A DNA stretch of 64,000 nucleotides from an uncultured Burkholderiales bacterium. Its GTDB lineage: Bacteria; Pseudomonadota; Gammaproteobacteria; Burkholderiales; Burkholderiaceae_C. The first letter of the stretch is position 1; each line of letters opens with the position of its first letter. The position numbers and the translations under genes are program-made. The DNA lies in contig CAITYM010000036.1 of assembly GCA_903896615.1 (NCBI GenBank), positions 50,893 to 114,892 on the forward strand, written 5' to 3'. Positions 41,361 through 53,258 of this stretch are shown here, one piece after another. Under the pieces are notes generated by a model, which was not told where the DNA came from, made no database searches, and worked only from the letters and a program-made list of their open reading frames with translations.

Positions 41361-42842
41361 TTAAAGATTGGGCAATTTGGAGTGCGAAACCTGTTCAAGC
41401 AAGTTAGCTACTGATGGACCCATCACATCGGTTAGGGGCTTGGGATTGATACCCATAGCAAGTACTGATACCGCTAGCAAAGCAAGCACCAAAAACTCCC
41501 TTGAGTTGATATCCTTCAAGTCGCGTACATCGTCATTTGCAATTGGACCAAAGTACACACGCTTGACCATCCACAAGGAGTATGCAGCGCCTAAGATTAA
41601 TGCGGTAGCGGCTAAGAGTCCCAACACAAAATTAAATTTAACGGTCGCAAGAATAACCATCCACTCTCCAACGAATCCAGCGGTCCCGGGTAAACCGCTA
41701 TTGGACATAGCGAATAAAACTGCAAAGGCTACAAACTTAGGGGCGGTATTGGCAACGCCGCCATAGCTGGAGATCTGCCTTGAGTGCACTCGATCGTACA
41801 AAACACCGATACAAAGGAACATTGCAGCAGATACAAAACCGTGCGCCACCATTTGTACAATTCCACCACTTAATCCCAGATCATTAAATATAAAGAAGCC
41901 CAGTGTAACGAACCCCATATGTGCCACGGAAGAGTAAGCGACCAGCTTTTTCATATCCTGTTGAACGATGGCGACAAGTCCAACATACACTACGGCTGTT
42001 ATAGATAAAGTAATCATTAGCCAAGCCCACTGATGTGATGCGTCCGGCAAAATTGGAAGTGAAAACCGCAAGAATCCGTAGGCACCTAGTTTCAGCATAA
42101 TGGCGGCCAAAACTGCAGAACCTCCAGTTGGCGCTTCAACGTGAACATCTGGTAACCAAGTATGTACTGGCCACATCGGGACCTTAACGGCAAATGCAGC
42201 AAAGAAAGCAAAAAATAGCATTGTCTGTACAAAGCCGCTGAGAGGTAATTTGTACCATTCCTGTAAATCAAAGCTACCACCTGAGTTAGCGTAGAGGTAG
42301 ATTAAAGCGATAAGCATCAACAGCGAACCAAGCAGTGTATATAGGAAGAATTTAAACGCTGCGTAAATCTTATTAGGTCCACCCCAGACACCGATAATCA
42401 AATACATAGGTATGAGAGTGGCCTCAAAAAATACATAGAAAAGCATTCCGTCTAAAGCACAGAAAACTCCCGTCATCACCCCACTCAACACCAAAAATGC
42501 GCCCATATACTGATTAACGCGTTCAGTAATTACCTCCCAACCCGCAAGCACAACAATCACTGTAATAAATGCTGTCAAGACAACGAACGCCACGGAAATA
42601 CCGTCAACACCCAAGTGGTAGAAAACATTAAAACGCTCAATCCAAGCAAGGTTCTCAACGAGTTGCATATCCGCCGTACCTAGTACAAAGCGGTTAGACA
42701 CGGCCAAAGAAGCACCTAAACTAAAAAGCGATCCAATTAGTGCCAACCAACGAACTGAATTAGCGTGCGCGTCTCGCCCTAGCGCTAGTAGTAGTACTCC
42801 AAAGCATATTGGCGCCCAAATACAAAGGCTCAACAATCCCAT
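41361..42842 (-). CDS. nuoM: NADH-quinone oxidoreductase subunit M
   Basis: 493 residues, about 14 membrane helices, an antiporter-like subunit. Conserved charged residues: Glu140 in YVFFEATLIPMYLIIG and Lys220 in FAVKVPMWPVHTWLPDVHVEAPT. The LVAYSSVAHMGFVTLG segment is the second proton half-channel. It lies between nuoL and nuoN with 98 and 43 bp gaps, the usual order. Confidence 0.97.
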   Translation of the reverse strand: MGLLSLCIWAPICFGVLLLALGRDAHANSVRWLALIGSLFSLGASLAVSNRFVLGTADMQLVENLAWIERFNVFYHLGVDGISVAFVVLTAFITVIVVLAGWEVITERVNQYMGAFLVLSGVMTGVFCALDGMLFYVFFEATLIPMYLIIGVWGGPNKIYAAFKFFLYTLLGSLLMLIALIYLYANSGGSFDLQEWYKLPLSGFVQTMLFFAFFAAFAVKVPMWPVHTWLPDVHVEAPTGGSAVLAAIMLKLGAYGFLRFSLPILPDASHQWAWLMITLSITAVVYVGLVAIVQQDMKKLVAYSSVAHMGFVTLGFFIFNDLGLSGGIVQMVAHGFVSAAMFLCIGVLYDRVHSRQISSYGGVANTAPKFVAFAVLFAMSNSGLPGTAGFVGEWMVILATVKFNFVLGLLAATALILGAAYSLWMVKRVYFGPIANDDVRDLKDINSREFLVLALLAVSVLAMGINPKPLTDVMGPSVANLLEQVSHSKLPNL

Positions 42843-42940
42843 AATGCGCTCGCAATCAACTGGTTTAAATATCTAACTGAACAAAATATTTTTGGCTTCA
42901 TTTTCACTGAATACTCATTAGTTTTTTTAGCGGTCAAGGA

Positions 42941-44974
42941 CTAGACCTTCAACCATAAGAACCAAGACATTAACAAAAACACACCAAAGATCATAGACAA
43001 AGCATAGTGAAACAAAAAGCCGGATTGAAATTTTCTAATCACTGCCGCACACAAACCCACTAATTTCCAAGATCCATTGACAATGAATCCATCAATGACA
43101 TTTTGATCGCCACCTCTCCATAAACCTGTTCCTAATGCGCGTGTTGCACGCGCAATAATGTTTTCATTAAACCAGTCCAAGTAATATTTATTTTCAAGCA
43201 GAGTGTAGATGGGCTGAGCCATACGCTTGATGGCGGTAGGAAGCGCAGGATTGATCATGTACATGTAGTAAGACAGCACAACGCCAAACAACGCAAGCTC
43301 AAACGGCACTGACGTGAACGCCTCTATTGCCATCTCGACGGGCCCTACAAAGGCCTCGCTTAACTCTTTCATTGAAGGGTGTGCCAGTGCGTTGATCACA
43401 ATAGCATCGCCAAAGAAATCTCCGAACAGCATAGGTCCAATCGCAATAAACCCGAGTGCAACAGATGGAATAGCCAAGAGGATGAGCGGCAAGGTTACAA
43501 CCCAGGGTGACTCGTGTGGCATGTTGTGTTCGTGGTGATCATGGTCGTCATTTGAATGAGCGCCGTGGTCATGGTGCGCGTCTGGATTTTGATCGTAACG
43601 CTCCTCACCGTGAAACACCAAGAAATACATTCGGAATGAGTAAAAAGCAGTTACAAATACTCCGGCAAGTACAGCGAAGTATGCAAATCCTGCGCCGTAC
43701 AACTGACTTGCACCGACTGCCTCAATAATGCTATCTTTTGAGTAGAACCCGGAGAAAAAAGGTGTCCCAATTAAGGCTAACGATCCGATTAAAGATGTAA
43801 TCCAAGTGATGGGCATGTATTTTCTAACCCCACCCATCCAACGAATATCTTGATTATGGTGCATACCCATAATTACGGAACCGGCCCCAAGGAATAAAAG
43901 CGCTTTAAAAAATGCGTGTGTAAGCAAATGAAATACTGCTACAGAGTATGCTGACACCCCAAGGGCGACTGTCATGTATCCTAATTGGGAGAGAGTGGAG
44001 TAAGCAACAACGCGCTTGATATCATTTTGAATAATACCCAAAAATCCCATAAACAAAGCTGTGATTGAGCCCACAATCAACACAACACTTAGTGCAGTAT
44101 CCGAGCATTCAAAGAGTGGCGACATCCGCGCTACCATGAAAATACCCGCTGTGACCATCGTCGCAGCGTGGATCAAAGCAGAGATGGGCGTTGGGCCCTC
44201 CATCGAATCCGGCAACCAAACGTGAAGCGGAAACTGTGCGCTCTTACCCATAGCTCCGATGAACAGACAAATACATATGACCGTGATCAATGACCATTCA
44301 GTACCAGGCAATAAAAGCGCAGTGAGCTCATGTGTCTTTTTAAAAATCTCTGAATAGTCTAATGAGCCCGTAAAAGCTGCAATCAAACCTATACCCAAGA
44401 TAAAACCAAAATCGCCTACCCTGTTTACCAAGAAGGCTTTCATATTGGCAAAGACAGCAGTTGGTCTTGTGAACCAAAACCCAATCAACAAATAAGATAC
44501 TAATCCAACCGCTTCCCAACCAAAAAACAGCTGTAACAAGTTATTGCTCATCACCAGCATTAACATCGAAAAAGTAAACAATGAGATGTATGAGAAAAAC
44601 CGGTTATACCCCTCATCCTCTTCCATGTAGCCAATGGTGTAGATGTGCACCATTAATGATACAAAGGTGACAACACACATCATCATGCTGGTCAAGGAAT
44701 CTATTAAGAATCCAACCTGCATATTCAAAGATCCAACGACCATCCACGTATAAAGTGTTTCATTGAGATGAGCACCTTCAGTTATGACTGAAAACAGGGT
44801 CATCGCAGATATGACAAAGGAGATAAATACACCCAAGATCGTGATACTGTGTACGGCACGTCTACCCAAATAATTACCACCGAGTTTTGTTCCAAATATA
44901 CCTGCCAACATAGCTCCCACAAGTGGCGCCATTGGAACCAGAAGTAAGGTTGAGACTTGAAGTGATTGGCTCAT
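42941..44974 (-). CDS. nuoL: NADH-quinone oxidoreductase subunit L
   Basis: 677 residues, the distal antiporter-like subunit with about 16 membrane helices and the long lateral helix. Visible: FFGWEAVGLVSYLLIGFW (Glu154), AMGKSAQFPLHVWLPDSMEGPTPISALIHAATMV (Lys244 and the TM8 histidines) and VAYSTLSQLGYM. A loop at about 465-487 (AHHDHGAHSNDDHDHHEHN) is very His/Asp-rich and lies between helices near the end of the conserved core. The C-terminal segment WRGGDQNVIDGFIVNGSW is the usual end of betaproteobacterial NuoL. Confidence 0.97.
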   Translation of the reverse strand: MSQSLQVSTLLLVPMAPLVGAMLAGIFGTKLGGNYLGRRAVHSITILGVFISFVISAMTLFSVITEGAHLNETLYTWMVVGSLNMQVGFLIDSLTSMMMCVVTFVSLMVHIYTIGYMEEDEGYNRFFSYISLFTFSMLMLVMSNNLLQLFFGWEAVGLVSYLLIGFWFTRPTAVFANMKAFLVNRVGDFGFILGIGLIAAFTGSLDYSEIFKKTHELTALLLPGTEWSLITVICICLFIGAMGKSAQFPLHVWLPDSMEGPTPISALIHAATMVTAGIFMVARMSPLFECSDTALSVVLIVGSITALFMGFLGIIQNDIKRVVAYSTLSQLGYMTVALGVSAYSVAVFHLLTHAFFKALLFLGAGSVIMGMHHNQDIRWMGGVRKYMPITWITSLIGSLALIGTPFFSGFYSKDSIIEAVGASQLYGAGFAYFAVLAGVFVTAFYSFRMYFLVFHGEERYDQNPDAHHDHGAHSNDDHDHHEHNMPHESPWVVTLPLILLAIPSVALGFIAIGPMLFGDFFGDAIVINALAHPSMKELSEAFVGPVEMAIEAFTSVPFELALFGVVLSYYMYMINPALPTAIKRMAQPIYTLLENKYYLDWFNENIIARATRALGTGLWRGGDQNVIDGFIVNGSWKLVGLCAAVIRKFQSGFLFHYALSMIFGVFLLMSWFLWLKV

Positions 44975-45060
44975 ATAAAGATCAGTGCAATGTAATCAAT
45001 GTGGATCAGGGTTAATAAATGCATTAGCTAATGTTTTTTTCCAAGACAGAAGTAATTACA

Positions 45061-45369
45061 TTAGCCCTTCAATGAATTTAGTGAATCAATACTAATGTTT
45101 GAACGATTTCTAAACAGTAGCACTAAGATAGCTAAACCGATGGCTGACTCAGCTGCCGCTACAGTTAGTATGAAAAATACAAAGAGTTGCCCTTGCATAT
45201 CACCCAAATAATGAGAGAAAGCAACAAAGTTCATATTCACTGAGAGCAGCTCAAGCTCAATTGCCATCAAGATCACAATTAGGTTCTTGCGGTTTAAAAA
45301 AATGCCGACAATAGAGAGTGCAAAAAGCATTGACCCTAGCGTTAAATAATGTGCCAAAGTTACGTTCAT
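45061..45369 (-). CDS. nuoK: NADH-quinone oxidoreductase subunit K
   Basis: 102 residues, three membrane helices. [23 protein letters not shown] carries the conserved membrane glutamates (Glu at about 36-38 and the second, in the [16 protein letters not shown] helix) of the complex I E-channel. Its ATG overlaps the nuoJ stop by 4 bp (ATGA). Normal length. Confidence 0.96.
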   Translation of the reverse strand: MNVTLAHYLTLGSMLFALSIVGIFLNRKNLIVILMAIELELLSVNMNFVAFSHYLGDMQGQLFVFFILTVAAAESAIGLAILVLLFRNRSNISIDSLNSLKG

Positions 45370-46058
45370 GATTTTGGTTTCTCCGCTAGTGCTGCACCAT
45401 CATCCACACTTAAAGCTGGGTCAGCAAGGCTTGGCTGTTGTACAACAGCAGCCATCTTAATAATCTTCAAACGATCTGCAGACTTGACCCTAATTTGCTC
45501 CCCAGGGTCTTGATACTTACTGTCTTTTCTGGATCTAAGGGTGAGTGCAATAGCCGCTACGATAGCCACTAATAGTATGACAGCAGCAATTTCAACAGGG
45601 AACAAGTAGTTACTGTAAAGCAATATGCCAAGGGCCTTCGTGTTACCTAAAGTCTCCGCTCCAAGGGGCGTAGCCAATCCTTCCGGGAGCGCCATGGGTC
45701 GCGCAACGCTCACCCTAAATCCGCCCATCAATACGCCTGCCAACTCAAGTGAGACTACAGCTCCCAAGCTCGCAGCTAAGGGGAAATGCTTCCAAAAGCC
45801 AATGCGAATTGCATCCACACTCACATCTAGCATCATCACCACAAACAAGAACAGCACCATTACCGCTCCGACATATACCAATACAACAGTAATCGATAAA
45901 AACTCTGCCTCTAAGAGCATCCAAAGTCCCGAAGCCTGAAAAAAAGCAAGGACTAAGAATAGCGATGCATGAACAGTGTTGCGTACAGTAATAACGCGAA
46001 ATGCTGCAATAAGCAAAACGCTTGCAAAGATATAGAAAAGGGCTGAGCGGATATCCAT
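45366..46058 (-). CDS. nuoJ: NADH-quinone oxidoreductase subunit J
   Basis: 230 residues, five membrane helices then a cytoplasmic tail of about 50 residues ([13 protein letters not shown]...[22 protein letters not shown]). Helix three, [19 protein letters not shown], contains the pi-bulge segment of complex I. The tail is longer than in E. coli NuoJ and poorly conserved. Overlaps nuoK by 4 bp and follows nuoI after 25 bp. Confidence 0.96.
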   Translation of the reverse strand: MDIRSALFYIFASVLLIAAFRVITVRNTVHASLFLVLAFFQASGLWMLLEAEFLSITVVLVYVGAVMVLFLFVVMMLDVSVDAIRIGFWKHFPLAASLGAVVSLELAGVLMGGFRVSVARPMALPEGLATPLGAETLGNTKALGILLYSNYLFPVEIAAVILLVAIVAAIALTLRSRKDSKYQDPGEQIRVKSADRLKIIKMAAVVQQPSLADPALSVDDGAALAEKPKS

Positions 46059-46083
46059 GTTTTTTTCTTTTAGTAATCAGCGT

Positions 46084-46647
46084 TTATTTATAAACCGCAT
46101 CTGCTGCTTTATTTAGAGCAATCTGTTTTTCATAGCGGTCGCCAACGGCCAAAAGCATATCCTTCGTAAAGTACAAATCTCCACGCTTTTCTCCGTGGTA
46201 CTCAAATATATGGGTCTCAACAATGGAGTCAACAGGACAACTCTCTTCGCAAAAACCACAAAAAATACATTTAGTCAAATCAATATCATAGCGACTTGTG
46301 CGCCTTGAACCGTCAGCACGAACATCTGACTCTATGGTGATTGCAAGTGCCGGACAAACCGCCTCACACAGCTTGCAAGCGATGCATCTTTCTTCACCAT
46401 TCTCATATCGGCGAAGCGCATGCAACCCCCTAAAACGCGGACTCAACGGAGTACGCTCTTCAGGGAATTGAACCGTTACTTTTCGGGCAAACATGTACTT
46501 ACCCGTCAAAGCCATTCCCTTGAAGAGCTCAACTAATAAGAAACTAGACAAAAAATCTTTCCACGAAAACGCACTCTCCCCACCCTCAAGCGGAAAGCGA
46601 TTTGGAGCTGCGTGCACAGCGGCACTGGGATTGGACAAAGTTGTCAT
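46084..46647 (-). CDS. nuoI: NADH-quinone oxidoreductase subunit I
   Basis: 187 residues, the TYKY subunit with two [4Fe-4S] clusters (N6a, N6b): [12 protein letters not shown] and [13 protein letters not shown] leader of about 30 residues precedes the conserved [19 protein letters not shown] amphipathic membrane-anchoring stretch. It passes electrons from NuoG toward N2 in NuoB. Lies 13 bp after nuoH. Confidence 0.97.
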   Translation of the reverse strand: MTTLSNPSAAVHAAPNRFPLEGGESAFSWKDFLSSFLLVELFKGMALTGKYMFARKVTVQFPEERTPLSPRFRGLHALRRYENGEERCIACKLCEAVCPALAITIESDVRADGSRRTSRYDIDLTKCIFCGFCEESCPVDSIVETHIFEYHGEKRGDLYFTKDMLLAVGDRYEKQIALNKAADAVYK

Positions 46648-46660
46648 TGATTTTTTCCCA

Positions 46661-47749
46661 TTATTTCCAGATATTCCAAGGGCTTACGATCCAAAGACCT
46701 ACGACGATTAACCAAATCAAAGTTATTGGAATAAAAATCTTCCAACCCAAGCGCATGATTTGGTCATAGCGGTAGCGAGGAAAAGTAGCTCTTACCCATA
46801 AAAACATTGTGACCATCACAAAAGTCTTAATAAAAAGCCAGAAACCACCAGGAACTGCATTAAAGAGTTCGTTATCAATTGGGGGCAACCAACCACCCAA
46901 AAACATCACAACACTTGTGATAGCAATCAATATCATATTTGCGTATTCGGCCAAGAAAAACATCGCAAATGACATACCTGAATACTCAATCATGTGACCG
47001 GCCACAATCTCAGACTCACCCTCAACCACATCAAATGGGTGACGATTTGTCTCTGCCAAGCCTGCTATGAAATAGACCACAAAAATCGGTAACAAGGGCA
47101 ACCAGTTCCAAGAGAGGAAATTGAGACCCATAGTCACAAACATACCTTTATTTTGAGCTAAAACAATTTGCGCCATATTGAGCGTTCCAGAGACCATTAG
47201 GATGATCACCAAACAAAAGCCCATCGCAATTTCATAGCTCACCATTTGTGCAGACGCACGCATCGCCCCCAAAAAAGCATACTTGGAGTTGGAAGACCAA
47301 CCCGCAATGATCACACCGTAAACCTCAAGTGAGGTTATCGCCATTAAAAATAGTAATCCTGCGTTGATGTTAGATAACACCACATCCGGACCAAATGGAA
47401 TAACTGCCCACGCTGCCAGAGCTGGCATGATTGTCATGACAGGTCCAATGAAGAACAATTTGTTGTCTGCCTTGGTTGGCAAAATGATCTCTTTGGTAAG
47501 TAACTTAAGCGCATCTGCGATAGGTTGCAATAATCCAAGAGGTCCAGTTCGGTTTGGCCCTACCCTGATTTGTGTAAAGCCGATAGCCTTTCTCTCCCAA
47601 AGAGTGAGGTAGGCCACAGCTAAGAGAAGAGGCACAAGTACGGCGACAATCTTAATTAACGCCCATATCACAGGCCAAATCACCGTAGCCCACAAATCCA
47701 AACTAAATAAGTTCTGACCCAATAGATAAAAAGTGTCAAACATTTGCAT
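46661..47749 (-). CDS. nuoH: NADH-quinone oxidoreductase subunit H
   Basis: 362 residues, about eight membrane helices forming the quinone-site roof. The conserved acidic loop blocks are [37 protein letters not shown] and [27 protein letters not shown]. The start overlaps the nuoG end by 14 bp (or 8 bp if the third codon, also ATG, is used), implying coupled translation. Confidence 0.97.
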   Translation of the reverse strand: MQMFDTFYLLGQNLFSLDLWATVIWPVIWALIKIVAVLVPLLLAVAYLTLWERKAIGFTQIRVGPNRTGPLGLLQPIADALKLLTKEIILPTKADNKLFFIGPVMTIMPALAAWAVIPFGPDVVLSNINAGLLFLMAITSLEVYGVIIAGWSSNSKYAFLGAMRASAQMVSYEIAMGFCLVIILMVSGTLNMAQIVLAQNKGMFVTMGLNFLSWNWLPLLPIFVVYFIAGLAETNRHPFDVVEGESEIVAGHMIEYSGMSFAMFFLAEYANMILIAITSVVMFLGGWLPPIDNELFNAVPGGFWLFIKTFVMVTMFLWVRATFPRYRYDQIMRLGWKIFIPITLIWLIVVGLWIVSPWNIWK

Positions 47750-50015
47750 TGACCTCTTTGATATGGGCGTTTAAGTTGGAGGGATGCGCTGAATGATCGT
47801 GATGACTGGAGCGTTCACTCAGTGCAGCGTAAGCTTTGACCAACGGATCTAGCTGTGCATCTTCGGTGTGCTGCAGGGCATGTGATCTTCGTACCAACGA
47901 ATCCAGACCATAAATACCTACACTCAATTCTTCCTCAGAAATGCCAGCAAAAGGTGCTACATCAATTTGGGATAAGTTCTTAGTGCTTTGATTGTTCAGC
48001 AAAGACTTAATATCCGAAGGCAATGCATCAGCCCTTAACTGCTCAACGGTTTCATATTCAAAACCGTTTAAGTCAAACAAATTAGCCAACACCCGCAGTA
48101 CTTTCCATGCAGGGCGCGTCTCACCCAGTGGTCTAACTACGGCATGAAAGCTTTGAGCCCGCCCCTCTGCATTTACAAAAGTACCAGGGGTTTCAGTAAA
48201 GGGCGATATAGGCAACAGCACATCGCTGAACTCAATATTAGTTTTAAAGGCACTCATTGTGATGACCATATCTTTTTTGGTCAATTGCTGCGCACTCTTT
48301 GCGCCATCAGCACAATCAAACTCTGGCTCATTACCCAACAGGAATAGAGCTTTCACTTTATCCGATTCAAGCATAGTGCGCGCATTCAAACCAGAAGCCC
48401 TCGGCATTGCACCTACAATTTGCGCGCCTACAGTGTTAGCGGCCTCTGATAAGAACCCAACACTTGATCCAGTTTGTTCTGCTATCCAATTTGCGAGCCG
48501 CAGCAGACTCGAGGCACTTGGGTGGTGAGCTGCTGCATTGCCCAACAACACCGCCTTATGTTCCCCTCCCAAAAGTGATTCAGCTATGTGTGTAGCCTGA
48601 ATCAAAGCTTGTGGATTTGAACTAAGCAACTCATTCATTACGCTTGATGAGTTGAGAACGTCTACTGGAGACTCAATACCTTTGGCCTTTGCAACGCTCT
48701 GAGCAATCAATGCAAGTGCAGCCACCCAATTCGAAGCAAGCGCGGTAAAACTATTCTTCACCTTCATTGCCCAATCTTTATGGTGAGCATTCAAGGCACT
48801 GACTTGTGCTCCGCGCCTAGCAGCGTGACGAATGCGCAGCGCAAGCAAAGGGTGATCCTTGCGTAAGTTGGAACCAACCACCAAAACCCGTTGAAGTTGA
48901 GATAAGGACTCGATTGATCGTCCTAACCACTGTGCGGTTTCTGATGAACGCTCTGAATCCTGACTAAAGTCACGCACACGAAGTCTAGAGTCAATATTCT
49001 CAGAACCTAAGGCTCGGATAAGTTTGCCTCCTAGATAAAGCTCCTCTAAAGTGCTATGAGGACTTGCAAGCATACCGATACTTTGTTGTCCATGATCTTT
49101 TTGAATGTGCTTGATACCGTGCACGATGTACTCTAGTGCAGTTTGCCAATCTACAGAGCGCCATACGTTATCTTGCTTAATCATGGGCGATGTCAAGCGC
49201 TGATCACTACTCAAGGCTTCATAGGAGAAACGATCTCGATCAGCAATCCAACATTCATTGATTGCTTCATTTTCAAGGGGGACAATACGCATCACGTTAT
49301 TGTTCTTGACCTGCGCTATTAAATTTGTACCCGTTGAGTCATGTGGACTAATTGTTTTACGACGGGACAACTCCCATGTACGCGCCTGGTATCTAAAGGG
49401 TTTGCTAGTTAACGCACCAACTGGACACACATCAATCATATTGCCAGAAAGCTCTGAGTCAACCGTATGCCCAAGAAACGCCTCGATTTCGGAGTGCTCA
49501 CCGCGGTGTGACATGCCAAGCTCCATTTGGCCTGCAATTTCTTGACCAAACCGAACACAACGCGTGCAGTGAATGCAACGACTCATCTCTTGCATACTGA
49601 TGAGCGGGCCAATATCTTTATGGAAAACAACCCGCTTTTCTTCCTCATAGCGAGAGGAACTATCACCGTAGCCCACAGCCAAGTCTTGTAATTGACACTC
49701 ACCGCCTTGATCACAAATTGGACAATCCAGCGGATGGTTGATAAGCAAAAACTCCATCACAGACTTTTGCGCTTTTGTAGCTTTTTCGGATTTAGTTCTA
49801 ACTATCATGCCCTGCGTAACGGGAGTTGCGCAAGCGGGCATGGCTTTAGGGGCCTTCTCCACATCTACCAAACACATCCGGCAATTGGCCGCAATGGAGA
49901 GCTTTTTGTGATAACAAAAGTGAGGAATATAAGTACCTAATTTTTCTGCAGCATGCATGACCATGCTGCCCTCTAGGACCTCTACTTTTTTACCGTCGAT
50001 CTCTAATTCAACCAT
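47736..50015 (-). CDS. nuoG: NADH-quinone oxidoreductase subunit G
   Basis: 759 residues from the ATG at 50015 ([18 protein letters not shown]); an in-frame start 11 codons upstream would overlap nuoF. N-terminal [2Fe-2S] site CYHKKL...CRMC plus later cysteine, then the His-Cys3 cluster in [18 protein letters not shown] and the [4Fe-4S] motif [14 protein letters not shown], followed by a molybdopterin-oxidoreductase-like domain without its cofactor. Ends with a short His-rich tail ([13 protein letters not shown]). Start is 16 bp after nuoF. Confidence 0.96.
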   Translation of the reverse strand: MVELEIDGKKVEVLEGSMVMHAAEKLGTYIPHFCYHKKLSIAANCRMCLVDVEKAPKAMPACATPVTQGMIVRTKSEKATKAQKSVMEFLLINHPLDCPICDQGGECQLQDLAVGYGDSSSRYEEEKRVVFHKDIGPLISMQEMSRCIHCTRCVRFGQEIAGQMELGMSHRGEHSEIEAFLGHTVDSELSGNMIDVCPVGALTSKPFRYQARTWELSRRKTISPHDSTGTNLIAQVKNNNVMRIVPLENEAINECWIADRDRFSYEALSSDQRLTSPMIKQDNVWRSVDWQTALEYIVHGIKHIQKDHGQQSIGMLASPHSTLEELYLGGKLIRALGSENIDSRLRVRDFSQDSERSSETAQWLGRSIESLSQLQRVLVVGSNLRKDHPLLALRIRHAARRGAQVSALNAHHKDWAMKVKNSFTALASNWVAALALIAQSVAKAKGIESPVDVLNSSSVMNELLSSNPQALIQATHIAESLLGGEHKAVLLGNAAAHHPSASSLLRLANWIAEQTGSSVGFLSEAANTVGAQIVGAMPRASGLNARTMLESDKVKALFLLGNEPEFDCADGAKSAQQLTKKDMVITMSAFKTNIEFSDVLLPISPFTETPGTFVNAEGRAQSFHAVVRPLGETRPAWKVLRVLANLFDLNGFEYETVEQLRADALPSDIKSLLNNQSTKNLSQIDVAPFAGISEEELSVGIYGLDSLVRRSHALQHTEDAQLDPLVKAYAALSERSSHHDHSAHPSNLNAHIKEVNANV

Positions 50016-50031
50016 ATGTGCCAATTCCTGA

Positions 50032-51390
50032 TCAAACTGTCGCCGCAACCATACAGGTCTTGTGCGTGATGTGATGTTCGAACTCGTGACGGAAATGCTT
50101 AATCATGCCCCGAACAGGCATTGCAGCAGCGTCCCCAAGTGCACAAATAGTGCGTCCCATAATATTTTCAGCAACGTTATCAAGTAACGCCAAGTCGCTT
50201 TCGCGGCCCTCACCTTTCTCTATTCGCTCCACCACTCTCCAAAGCCAACCTGTACCTTCTCTACAGGGCGTACATTGACCGCAAGACTCGTGCATATAAA
50301 AATATGAAAGCCTGAGTAAACTCTTCACCATACAGCGCGAATCGTCCATAACAATCACTGCACCAGAACCAAGCATTGAGCCAGCCTTTGCTATGCTGTC
50401 GTAATCCATGGTGACATCCATCATGACCGAGGCAGGGAGGACTGGGGCAGAGGAACCCCCAGGTATAACGGCCTTTAATGTACGTCCTGCTTTAACACCC
50501 CCGGCGAGCTCCAACAATACGGAAAAAGGTGTGCCCATTGGAACTTCATAATTTCCGGGTCGTTCAACATCGCCACTGACGGAGAAAATTTTGGTGCCCC
50601 CATTATTAGGTTTGCCACACTCCAAATAAGCCTGGCCACCGTTACGAATAATCCACGGAACTGCGGCAAATGTCTCGGTATTGTTAATCGTTGTGGGCTT
50701 TCCGTATAACCCGTAACTTGCAGGAAAAGGTGGCTTAAACCGTGGCTGTCCCTTCTTGCCTTCCAAAGACTCGAGCAATGCGGTCTCTTCGCCGCAAATA
50801 TATGCACCAAAACCATGTGCTGCATGAAGCTGGAAGCTAAAAGTACTTCCCATGATGTTGCCACCTAAATAACCGGCTGCTCTTGCCTGCTCTAATGCTT
50901 CTTCGAATCGATCATAGGTCTGGAAAATTTCACCGTGAATGTAGTTGTAACCAACAGAAATACCCATAGCAAATGCAGCAATCGCCATCCCTTCAATCAC
51001 TGCATGGGGATTGAACTGCATAATATCCCTGTCTTTGCAAGTTCCGGGTTCACCTTCATCTGAATTGCAGACCAAATACTTTTGTCCGGGAAACTGTCTG
51101 GGCATAAAGCTCCATTTAAGCCCTGTAGGGAATCCCGCTCCTCCGCGCCCCCTGAGCCCAGACTCTTTAACAGTTGCAATCACTTGATCTTGAGTTAACC
51201 CCTCACCACCATCTTTACCAAGTATCTTACGCAGCGCTTGGTACCCGCCCCTACTTTCGTAATCTTGCAAGGACCAATTCGACCCATTCAAACCATCAAG
51301 TATTTGCGGCTTAATGTGCCTGCCGTGAAAACAAGTTTGAACGCCATCGGCTCTAAACCCAGATAAAACGTTGTTCAAATCAATATTCAT
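50032..51390 (-). CDS. nuoF: NADH-quinone oxidoreductase subunit F
   Basis: 452 residues, the NADH- and FMN-binding subunit. NADH/FMN loops: [20 protein letters not shown] and [16 protein letters not shown]; the [4Fe-4S] N3 motif is [15 protein letters not shown] with the fourth cysteine in [15 protein letters not shown]. Starts with a 4 bp overlap on nuoE. This is the entry point for electrons into the complex. Confidence 0.98.
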   Translation of the reverse strand: MNIDLNNVLSGFRADGVQTCFHGRHIKPQILDGLNGSNWSLQDYESRGGYQALRKILGKDGGEGLTQDQVIATVKESGLRGRGGAGFPTGLKWSFMPRQFPGQKYLVCNSDEGEPGTCKDRDIMQFNPHAVIEGMAIAAFAMGISVGYNYIHGEIFQTYDRFEEALEQARAAGYLGGNIMGSTFSFQLHAAHGFGAYICGEETALLESLEGKKGQPRFKPPFPASYGLYGKPTTINNTETFAAVPWIIRNGGQAYLECGKPNNGGTKIFSVSGDVERPGNYEVPMGTPFSVLLELAGGVKAGRTLKAVIPGGSSAPVLPASVMMDVTMDYDSIAKAGSMLGSGAVIVMDDSRCMVKSLLRLSYFYMHESCGQCTPCREGTGWLWRVVERIEKGEGRESDLALLDNVAENIMGRTICALGDAAAMPVRGMIKHFRHEFEHHITHKTCMVAATV

Positions 51391-51944
51391 GACTGAACTC
51401 CATCAACTTTTAAGGTTCTAAGCATTTCGATCATTTGATCCATTTTCTCAGTGCTCATAAAACTACACATTGTGCGGTCGTTAACAAGCATCACCGGAGC
51501 ATCCGCACAAGCGCCCATGCACTCGCCTGGCTGCAAGGTAAATAAGCCGTCTTTGGTCGTACCGCCAACAGCGACATCCAATTTTTTGCATAAATAGTCC
51601 AGTGCAGTTTGACCCTCCCTAAGTTGACAGGGTAAATTGGTACAGACGTTAATTTTGAACCGACCCAACGGTTGTAAGTTGTACATGTTGTAGAAGGTAC
51701 TTACCTCATGCACGGCCATGGGTGGCATCTCTAGATATTCAGCTAAAAATAATTCATCTCCAGGGCTAATAAACCCCTTGATTTGCTGCACTATGGACAA
51801 ACAAGCCATCACAGCTGATTGTTTTTGATCATTAGGATATTTAGCAACTTCACGGGCAAAGCGAGCCGTAACTTCAGGAGAAAACTCACTCGCCTTTGGC
51901 TCAAGCGCCTGCAAATCTGTGCTTTTCATAGGAGTTGTGCTCAT
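51387..51944 (-). CDS. nuoE: NADH-quinone oxidoreductase subunit E
   Basis: 185 residues. The thioredoxin-like C-terminal domain holds the [2Fe-2S] N1a cysteines in [11 protein letters not shown] and [13 protein letters not shown]. The N-terminal helical bundle begins after a ~18-residue leader. Overlaps nuoD and nuoF by 4 bp each. Confidence 0.97.
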   Translation of the reverse strand: MSTTPMKSTDLQALEPKASEFSPEVTARFAREVAKYPNDQKQSAVMACLSIVQQIKGFISPGDELFLAEYLEMPPMAVHEVSTFYNMYNLQPLGRFKINVCTNLPCQLREGQTALDYLCKKLDVAVGGTTKDGLFTLQPGECMGACADAPVMLVNDRTMCSFMSTEKMDQMIEMLRTLKVDGVQS

Positions 51945-53194
51945 CTATCGATCTCCCCAAAAACGATATCCATCGTCCCGATTACGGCAACTGTATCTGC
52001 AATCATGTGGCCCTTTGCCATTTCATCCATAGCAGCTAAATGTGGGAATCCAGGAGCACGAATCTTTAGGCGATAGGGCTTGTTTGCACCATCACTAACG
52101 ATGTAGATACCAAACTCACCCTTGGGATGCTCCACTGCCGCATAAGCCTCACCCTCGGGGACATGAAAGCCTTCTGTGAAGAGCTTAAAGTGGTGGATCA
52201 ACTCCTCCATATGCTCTTTCATGCTCTCACGGTGCGGGGCCGCAACTTTGTGATTATCTGTAATGACAGGGCCTGGATTCTGACGTAACCAAGAAACGCA
52301 CTGCTTGATAATGCTATTTGATTGACGCATTTCTTCAACACGAACCAAATATCTGTCATAACAATCCCCAGTTTTACCAACTGGGATATCAAAATCTAAT
52401 TCGCTGTATACATCATAGGGTTGGAATTTTCTTAGATCCCATGCAATACCTGAGCCCCGAAGCATCGCGCCCGTAAAGCCCAAACTTTTTGCACGCTCTG
52501 GGCTCACAACTCCAATGCCAACTGTGCGCTGTTTCCAAATACGATTATCCGTTAACAATGTTTCATATTCGTCTACAAAACCAGGAAAGCGCTTTGTAAA
52601 GTCATCAATGAAATCTAACAATGAGCCCTTACGGTTTTCATTTAACTTGGAGATGGCACGAGCATTTTTAATCTTGCTAGCCTGATACTGCGGCATATGG
52701 TCTGGGAGATCGCGGTAAACGCCGCCCGGCCTAAAGTAAGCGGCGTGCATACGAGCACCCGATACGGCTTCATACATATCAAAGAGGTCCTCACGCTCTC
52801 TGAAGCAATAAATCAAAATATTCATTGCACCGCAATCAAACCCGTGACATCCTAACCAAAGCAAATGATTCAAAAGACGGGTGATTTCGGCAAACATGAC
52901 CCTTATATACTGCGCACGCTTAGGAACCTCCAAGCCAAGCAACTTTTCGATCGCTAAACAATAGGCGTGTTCATTACACATCATAGAGACATAGTCCAAC
53001 CTGTCCATATAGGGCAATGACTGGATGTAGGTCTTATGCTCTGCAAGTTTTTCTGTTGCTCGGTGCAATAAGCCAATATGCGGGTCAGCACGCTGCACGA
53101 CCTCACCATCAAGCTCCAACACAAGCCTAAGAACGCCGTGGGCCGCGGGATGTTGGGGACCTAAGTTGAGAGTGTAATTTTTTATATCAGGCAT
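51941..53194 (-). CDS. nuoD: NADH-quinone oxidoreductase subunit D
   Basis: 417 residues, the 49-kDa subunit lining the quinone pocket, derived from [NiFe] hydrogenases. N-terminal [23 protein letters not shown] holds the quinone-contacting His; [23 protein letters not shown] and the C-terminal [13 protein letters not shown] are standard. Its separation from nuoC (64 bp) shows C and D are not fused here, unlike E. coli. Confidence 0.98.
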   Translation of the reverse strand: MPDIKNYTLNLGPQHPAAHGVLRLVLELDGEVVQRADPHIGLLHRATEKLAEHKTYIQSLPYMDRLDYVSMMCNEHAYCLAIEKLLGLEVPKRAQYIRVMFAEITRLLNHLLWLGCHGFDCGAMNILIYCFREREDLFDMYEAVSGARMHAAYFRPGGVYRDLPDHMPQYQASKIKNARAISKLNENRKGSLLDFIDDFTKRFPGFVDEYETLLTDNRIWKQRTVGIGVVSPERAKSLGFTGAMLRGSGIAWDLRKFQPYDVYSELDFDIPVGKTGDCYDRYLVRVEEMRQSNSIIKQCVSWLRQNPGPVITDNHKVAAPHRESMKEHMEELIHHFKLFTEGFHVPEGEAYAAVEHPKGEFGIYIVSDGANKPYRLKIRAPGFPHLAAMDEMAKGHMIADTVAVIGTMDIVFGEIDR

Positions 53195-53258
53195 AGTGTG
53201 TGCTGTGCATTTGCTTGAAGAATGATTTCATCATTTCTCTAAACTTTGTAACTTGTAC

